The position numbers and the translations under genes were made by a program. From Exiguobacterium aurantiacum (lineage in GTDB: Bacteria; Bacillota; Bacilli; Exiguobacteriales; Exiguobacteriaceae), in the NCBI RefSeq assembly GCF_001766415.1, contig NZ_MKXO01000003.1:186001-250000 (forward strand): a stretch of DNA of 64,000 nt. Direction: 5' to 3'. The notes beneath the pieces are model-generated. The model did no database searches. It saw nothing but the letters and a program-made list of their open reading frames with translations, and was not told the origin of the DNA. Below are positions 58,712 through 64,000 of this stretch, piece after piece. Position 1 is the first letter of the stretch; each line of letters opens with the position of its first letter.

Positions 58712-61471
58712 ATGGCAAAGAAATCATTCAAGCTAGTCAAAGCGTCAGCAGCACTTGCTGTGACGGCAGCAGCTCTTACTCCGGTAATGGCAGCAGAAGC
58801 TTCAACAGCGAAAACTGTTGAACTCAAAGCAGAGGTAGTACTCGGCGGCAAGTTCAAAGAGGCACTCGCGCTTAACACGCCTAAAGGTGTAGAAATCAAA
58901 TGGGGCAAACACCTCGTAACAGCAATCAACAAATGGCAAACAGTTAAAGGTCAAGGTTCTGATGGCAAGACTTACATCAAAAAACTTTACCCACGTAACT
59001 ACCCACTTTACGTCATTGAACAAGATCTTGGCGAAGTGAAAGCTGGTTCTGAACTTGTGAAGCCATCGATTCGCGTCATGTACCGCGACGGTAAAGTTTA
59101 CACACAAGCTCCTGAGCGTTTCACAATGAGCTCTACTTACAACACAAAAGATGCAGGCGCACAAAAAGTCCTCATCTCGTACAACCATAACGGAAACCGC
59201 ATCACTTCGTTCTTGACTTACACAGTTGTAGCAAGCGAAGTTGCATTCTCAAACGTTGCTTCTTCAGTCGACCAAGCAAAAGAAGTTCTTTCTGTAACTG
59301 CTGACGTTGAAAACGCTAAAGAAGATACGAAGGCAGATGTTCTCATCTACCCATTCAAAGATGCTTCTAAAGCAATCCCGGTTGCTGCAACAATCAAAGA
59401 TGGTAAGTTGACTGCTAAGACTCCAGCTCTTCCTGCAGGAACTCACTCATTCGTCATCAAGTCTGGTGAAGTAATGACTGCAGAAACTGCTTTCACAGTT
59501 GAAGCTACTGAATTCTCAGTGAAGCCAGTTAAAGTTGACCAACTTGAAGTGAAATTCAACAAAGAAGTTTCAGGCGTTGAAGCTGCTGACTTCAAACTCA
59601 ACAACGGCCGCTACGTTACTAAAGTAACAGTTGACGCTGACGACAAGTCTAAATTGCTTCTCACACTCAACGCAGACTTGGTTGACCGTGGCGAGTACAC
59701 GCTCTCAGTTAATAACTTCTCAGTTCCATCTGGTGAAGTGACAACTGCGATCGAAAAAGACTTCGAGTTCGAAGTTGCTGCTGCTGCTTCAGTAACACTC
59801 ACGAAAACAAACTTCCTTGATGGCGATGACATCTTCAAATCTCTCGTTGTCAAAGACAAAAACGGCGTTCTCTTGTCAAACAAAGATCTTACGCTTTCAG
59901 CTACTTCGCCAGTGTTGAACACAACTACAGGGAAGTTCACATTCTCTGAAAATGCTGCTCAAAACACGTTCTTCGTTGAAGTTAAAGCAATGGACGGTTC
60001 GAAAGTCTTGGCAACTACAGGCGCTGTCAAAGTAACTGTATCTAGTGCTCAAGAAATTGCAGCATTCGATGGCGTTCACATTTCTAATTCTGGTAGCCTG
60101 ACAGAAGCTCAAGCAGTAACGGCATACGAGACAGCCAAGAAAGCAGGCAAACTTGATACGACAATCAAACTCTCTGAGAAGAACCAATTCTTGGATGTGT
60201 TCGTGAAAGATGTATCTGGAAATATCCACATCCTCACGAAAGCTAACTCAACGTACACGAACTTGACACCAGCAATCGCGACAGTATCTAAAGACGGTGT
60301 CATCACTGCTTATGCAACTGGAACGGCTAAAGTTAAAATTGTGAGCGGCGACTTCGAGCGTATCGTAGAATTCTCAGTTGTAGCTGACTCTAAGATTGCT
60401 GACGCTAAACTTACTACTACTTCACTCAGCTTTGATTCTGGAAAAGTAGTAGCTGGTGATTCACCGAAAACAGTTGGAATTGACTTCATTGACCAGTACA
60501 AAGAAGCATTCGACGCAGTCATCGAAGCTGATGGAGACGTTAAAGTTGGTACTTCTAAAGTTGGTACACTTGAAGTAAAATCAAGCAACACAAACGTAGC
60601 GACAGTATCACTCGACGCTAACGGTGCTGTTGTAGCTGAAGGCGAGCGTAACGGTACTGCTACTGTAACGATCACGTTCAAAGACAACGCTGGTAAAGTT
60701 GTATTCACGAAGTCGGTTGCTGTTAAAGTATCTGAGTTCGACGCAACAGTCGCTTCTTACGACCTCGTTCTCACATCGGCGAACACGTCACTTGATGCTG
60801 ACGTAGATGTCGCACCAGCTGCGAATGATAATTTCGTGTCATTCGAAGTCCGTGGACTTGACAAGTATGGCAACGTCATCACAACTGTCGACAACGCTAA
60901 AGTTGACTATGTTGTAACTTACTCTTCAGCTGAAGATTTAAAATCTTTCAATGAACTTGATGGGGTACTTGAATTCAAAGGCGACGCTGCTGTGAAGTTC
61001 GCTTCTTCAGGTAAAGCAACGATCAAAGCACTCGTGAACGGTGTTCAAGTTGACACGATCTCAGTGGACTACACAAACACTGACTCTGTAGCGACGAAAG
61101 CACAAGTCAACACAGCGATGCGCACAATCGACGCTTCTGACTTCGGTAAATTGACAGTCGATAACCTTCTCTTCGGTCAAATCAAAGACAACAAGTTCAC
61201 ATTCGCTCCTGCTGTAACGGTCGTAGACCAGTTCGGTAAGACAATTGATTACAAAGGATTTACACAACTTTCAAACGGAGTTTTCGTTGACATCTCACCA
61301 GTTGTCACAAACTTGGTTGGTCTTGAGTACAACAAAACAACTGGAGAGCTTACATTGGCTGACAAGCGTCTCTCTGGTACTGCTACAATCGTCGTACCAC
61401 AAATCACAACTGCTGCAAACGGAGATCTCCTTTCTTCGCCAGTATCGTTCGACGTAAAAGTCGTTCAGTAA
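58712..61471 (+). CDS. Major S-layer-type surface protein lacking SLH domains
   Basis: A 919-residue exported protein. Signal peptide of about 30 residues ending VMAAEAS, a basic N-terminal domain (about 31-165, with YIKKLYPRNYPLYVIEQDLG), then a chain of Ig-like modules, including BIg2-type units (STYTNLTPAIATVSKDGVIT, SNTNVATVSLDANGAVVAEG). There are no SLH or CWB2 domains and no sortase motif. Codon use differs strongly from all neighbours (GTT, GCT, ACT, AAC preferred), as in very highly expressed genes, and the leader is long with stabilising hairpins. AAAGGGAGG precedes the ATG. Likely the main surface-layer protein; wall binding through the basic N-terminal domain is inference. Confidence 0.75.
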   Translation: MAKKSFKLVKASAALAVTAAALTPVMAAEASTAKTVELKAEVVLGGKFKEALALNTPKGVEIKWGKHLVTAINKWQTVKGQGSDGKTYIKKLYPRNYPLYVIEQDLGEVKAGSELVKPSIRVMYRDGKVYTQAPERFTMSSTYNTKDAGAQKVLISYNHNGNRITSFLTYTVVASEVAFSNVASSVDQAKEVLSVTADVENAKEDTKADVLIYPFKDASKAIPVAATIKDGKLTAKTPALPAGTHSFVIKSGEVMTAETAFTVEATEFSVKPVKVDQLEVKFNKEVSGVEAADFKLNNGRYVTKVTVDADDKSKLLLTLNADLVDRGEYTLSVNNFSVPSGEVTTAIEKDFEFEVAAAASVTLTKTNFLDGDDIFKSLVVKDKNGVLLSNKDLTLSATSPVLNTTTGKFTFSENAAQNTFFVEVKAMDGSKVLATTGAVKVTVSSAQEIAAFDGVHISNSGSLTEAQAVTAYETAKKAGKLDTTIKLSEKNQFLDVFVKDVSGNIHILTKANSTYTNLTPAIATVSKDGVITAYATGTAKVKIVSGDFERIVEFSVVADSKIADAKLTTTSLSFDSGKVVAGDSPKTVGIDFIDQYKEAFDAVIEADGDVKVGTSKVGTLEVKSSNTNVATVSLDANGAVVAEGERNGTATVTITFKDNAGKVVFTKSVAVKVSEFDATVASYDLVLTSANTSLDADVDVAPAANDNFVSFEVRGLDKYGNVITTVDNAKVDYVVTYSSAEDLKSFNELDGVLEFKGDAAVKFASSGKATIKALVNGVQVDTISVDYTNTDSVATKAQVNTAMRTIDASDFGKLTVDNLLFGQIKDNKFTFAPAVTVVDQFGKTIDYKGFTQLSNGVFVDISPVVTNLVGLEYNKTTGELTLADKRLSGTATIVVPQITTAANGDLLSSPVSFDVKVVQ

Positions 61472-61530
61472 TCGTTGACCCTCCCTTAGGGTTAAATAGA
61501 GCAAAGTCTTCGGACAGAGCCATCTTGTAA

Positions 61531-61562
61531 ACCGGTAGTGCTTCGGCACTGCCGGTTTTTTC
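61531..61562 (+). terminator. Strong terminator with UUCG loop
   Basis: ACCGGTAGTGC-TTCG-GCACTGCCGGT followed by six T. Confidence 0.95.
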
Positions 61563-61668
61563 TGTGCTTTGCACAAAAAACTATTCCCCTTTTCTAAAAA
61601 AGCAATTATACTTTTTTTGTAATAAAAAATATCATTTCCCATAATTTTAAGAAAAGAGGAAAACATAC

Positions 61669-64000
61669 GTGAAACGAATTATCTATTTGTTGGCGCTTTT
61701 CTTGGTTGCCTCCGGCTTCGCTTTGCCAAGTGCGAACGCCGAGACAACCAATGAGCCGATCCCAGGGCACCACCGGATCTCAAACAGCCCTTACGTCTTA
61801 CTAAACGACTGGACGGCGCTATATGAGCCTGCGACCGGCGAGCGCATCCCGCTCGAGGAGACGCTAGACATTATGCGTTACCATGACGTCAATAGCTTCG
61901 CAAGTATTGATGGTGACCACGTCGTCATCTTGAGAAGTTGCTCGGGTTGTTCCACGACGAGTTACCTCATCGGTTTTGATGGCAGCGTCACCGCTTTCTG
62001 GTTCGATGAAGACGACAAATTGCTCGGGGCGGATGTTGAAAATGATCGTTTGCTCTGGTACAAAGACGGCAAGACCGTCATGACAACACTCAACCGAGAC
62101 GTGATTTGGGAGAAAGACCTTGGTACACGTTACGTGTCGTTGTCGACAGATCGAAAAACGGTGCTCGCCGCGTCGAGCCACCTCGAGACGGTCGACCATG
62201 TGTCGGTCGAGACGGGCGCGACGCTCTTTACTCGGACGTTGCCTCGCCAACTGAACCCGATCAACAAAGTGCTCACGTTCGAAAAGACGACCGTCTATGT
62301 GACAGGTTATTCGAACGAGGCCCACTACATTTACAATGAAACGACCGGTGCGGTCACCTTGACGACACGAAATCACTCACGGACCGAATATGCGATGTCG
62401 AACGGGGCGCTGCACTGGACCGGACAAAAAGCTTACTCGGTGCACGATGTGACGACCGGCGAGACCGAGACGTACCAAACGGACACCGTGCCGCGCGTCT
62501 ATAACGGCGTCCTTGGCTTCACGGATCAGACGATGCCGATGGCGGATTACAAAAAGCTTCCGACGAAACTCGAACTCGTCGTCGACAAGCGCCAAAATCG
62601 CGAAGGGGACACGACGATTTATACGAAGCGTGACTACCCGGTCTATTTGAGCGCGACTTACCTGGACGGGACGACCGAGTCCATCTCGATTGAACGAGCG
62701 AAGAAAAATGGCCGTTATGAGCTGTTGACGTCGCCGTTCAATCGGAGCTATGCGACGACCGTCTATTACGATTTTGTTTATCTGGGGAAAGTATTTAGCG
62801 GTAGTTTGAATACGACAGATGAAGGGACGGTCAGTTTAAATCGATTTGGTCTTGCTGGTGAAATTGTCGGACAGACGTCGCCGCGGGCAAGTGTCACCGT
62901 CCGTGTGTTGAAGTCAGAGACTGACGTGTTGACATACACGGCGAGTGCTGACGCGACGGGTGTCTTCCGTATGCAGACGGAGCGCCTGCTCCCGGGGACA
63001 CCGCTCACGGTGACGTCGAATTCGAGCGGGACATACGTTTATCGGAAACCGTTCGTCGTGCCGACGCCAAATCCGGAAGCGAACACGATCACGGTCGTGA
63101 GCGATTCAGCGGAGGCAGGTGTTGTCTTCAAGACGGTGCCGAACGGGAAAATCGATTTGTACGTCATCGAGTATGCGCACCGCTACTATGACACGATACA
63201 AGCGGACGCGAACGGTATCGCCCGTGTGACCGATACGGTCGACCCGATCGCCAAGGGTGTCGAGATCCAGTACGCGCCGGCCGGGACGGAAGGAGCCGAG
63301 AAGAAGCTCGTCGTCTATGAACGAGCCGAACCGGTATTCAGTCTAGCCGGCACGCCGAACGAAGGAGATACGACACTCACGATATCTTCGACGGCAAAAT
63401 TGACGACGTTCACACATTATATCAACGGAAAACACGTCGGGAATGGGAAGACGGTCTCGTTGACGACGCCATTAAAAGACGGGGACGTCATCAAAGTCGT
63501 CGCCAAAGCCGGTGACCGGGAGAAGACGCTCGAACATCGTGTCGCCGCAGTTGGTCCGACCATCCTCCAAGTGACGGACGTTGCGATGACGGCGACGCAT
63601 ACGGTCGTCAGTGTTCGCCGTGACACGCGCGCTGTGCTCCAATTCTTCATCAACGGGAAGTTGACGACGGCGACACCGGTCTCATCGACACGCTTCACGG
63701 TGCCGGCAAAACCGGGCGACATCGTCCTCGTCCGCTTGACACGAGGCGGGCAAAAGCTCGACACACGCCTTGCCCTCCCGCAAGTGACGTTCAGCAACAT
63801 TCGTCTCCACGATGAACAGAAGACGTGGGTCGGCATGGTGCTCCCGAACAGTCGCGTCACGTTGCAGAACGGGACGAAACAAATCACGAGCGGCAAGAGC
63901 TCATCGACGGGCCGTGTCGTCATGAGCTTGGCACCGCAACCGCTCAAGGCGAAGATCACGCTCGTCAGCACACGCGGTGTCTATCGCTTCGTCCAGACGG
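61669..64000 (+). CDS. Secreted multi-domain protein, cut by the window edge
   Basis: An open frame from GTG 61669 (AAGAGG upstream) to the end of the window, at least 777 residues, with no stop. Signal peptide of about 24 residues (IIYLLALFLVASGFALPSANA). The first 280 residues look like a beta-propeller: repeated strands such as LLWYKDGKTVMTTLNRDVIW and SLSTDRKTVLAASSHLETV, with a CSGC motif near residue 91. The rest is a chain of Ig-like or carboxypeptidase-regulatory-like modules (GLAGEIVGQTSPRASVTVRV; FTHYINGKHVGNGKTVSLTT). Function unknown; it belongs with the other secreted surface proteins of this region. Confidence 0.75.
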   Translation, partial: MKRIIYLLALFLVASGFALPSANAETTNEPIPGHHRISNSPYVLLNDWTALYEPATGERIPLEETLDIMRYHDVNSFASIDGDHVVILRSCSGCSTTSYLIGFDGSVTAFWFDEDDKLLGADVENDRLLWYKDGKTVMTTLNRDVIWEKDLGTRYVSLSTDRKTVLAASSHLETVDHVSVETGATLFTRTLPRQLNPINKVLTFEKTTVYVTGYSNEAHYIYNETTGAVTLTTRNHSRTEYAMSNGALHWTGQKAYSVHDVTTGETETYQTDTVPRVYNGVLGFTDQTMPMADYKKLPTKLELVVDKRQNREGDTTIYTKRDYPVYLSATYLDGTTESISIERAKKNGRYELLTSPFNRSYATTVYYDFVYLGKVFSGSLNTTDEGTVSLNRFGLAGEIVGQTSPRASVTVRVLKSETDVLTYTASADATGVFRMQTERLLPGTPLTVTSNSSGTYVYRKPFVVPTPNPEANTITVVSDSAEAGVVFKTVPNGKIDLYVIEYAHRYYDTIQADANGIARVTDTVDPIAKGVEIQYAPAGTEGAEKKLVVYERAEPVFSLAGTPNEGDTTLTISSTAKLTTFTHYINGKHVGNGKTVSLTTPLKDGDVIKVVAKAGDREKTLEHRVAAVGPTILQVTDVAMTATHTVVSVRRDTRAVLQFFINGKLTTATPVSSTRFTVPAKPGDIVLVRLTRGGQKLDTRLALPQVTFSNIRLHDEQKTWVGMVLPNSRVTLQNGTKQITSGKSSSTGRVVMSLAPQPLKAKITLVSTRGVYRFVQT

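Overview
The window reads as chromosome of a low-to-moderate GC Bacillota of the Bacillales type; gene content and style (BceAB/YxdLM-like peptide detoxification, FatBCDA/YclNOPQ-like siderophore uptake, Trp T-box, AGGAGG ribosome binding sites, many TTG/GTG starts, compact hairpin terminators) fit Exiguobacterium best. That genus call is inference from family resemblance, not a database match. I see no rRNA, tRNA, CRISPR array, insertion sequence or prophage.

Layout. 0-10 kb: a possible CsoR-like remnant, DinB, a DUF3784 protein with a small membrane partner, two EAL proteins with degenerate GGDEF domains flanking a LysM/SH3/NlpC-P60 wall hydrolase. 8.6-13.8 kb: kinase/regulator pair divergent from a BceAB-type transporter and a YxeA-like protein. 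13.8-15.5 kb: MerR-like regulator and a run of tiny genes (DUF1659, YvrJ, DUF1659, DUF2922). 15.6-19.4 kb: two chemoreceptors with SigD-like promoters, then a GC-rich palindromic repeat. 19.7-30.5 kb: housekeeping and hypothetical genes including an SDR, TPR protein, a zinc-ribbon protein with an apparently inactivated trypsin fold, AI-2E-type permease, M20 peptidase, YitT, VLRF1-type release factor, an atypical CDF and a free-standing YloV/FakA C-terminal domain.

30.6-35.4 kb: a complete beta-glucoside/chitobiose module (GH4 6-phospho-glucosidase, PTS IIC-IIA-IIB, ChbG deacetylase, divergent GntR regulator) with a cre site and operators. 35.6-40.1 kb: FetAB-like iron exporter, VOC protein, paired SMR exporters and small membrane proteins. 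40.2-44.9 kb: Fur-box-controlled siderophore uptake operon ending in a flavin reductase. 45-49.5 kb: small export protein, Fic protein, and trpEG behind a tryptophan T-box.

49.5-64 kb is a cell-surface region: a subtilisin-like protease with Ig-like tail, a VTC-domain polyphosphate polymerase with a DUF4956 membrane protein divergent from a secreted LRR-CotH kinase, Ig-like secreted proteins, a large highly expressed S-layer-type protein without SLH domains, and a further secreted protein cut by the window edge. The CotH/VTC/DUF4956 group, in which a polyphosphate-making domain is paired with a secreted protein-kinase-like enzyme, is my best candidate for an under-described system.
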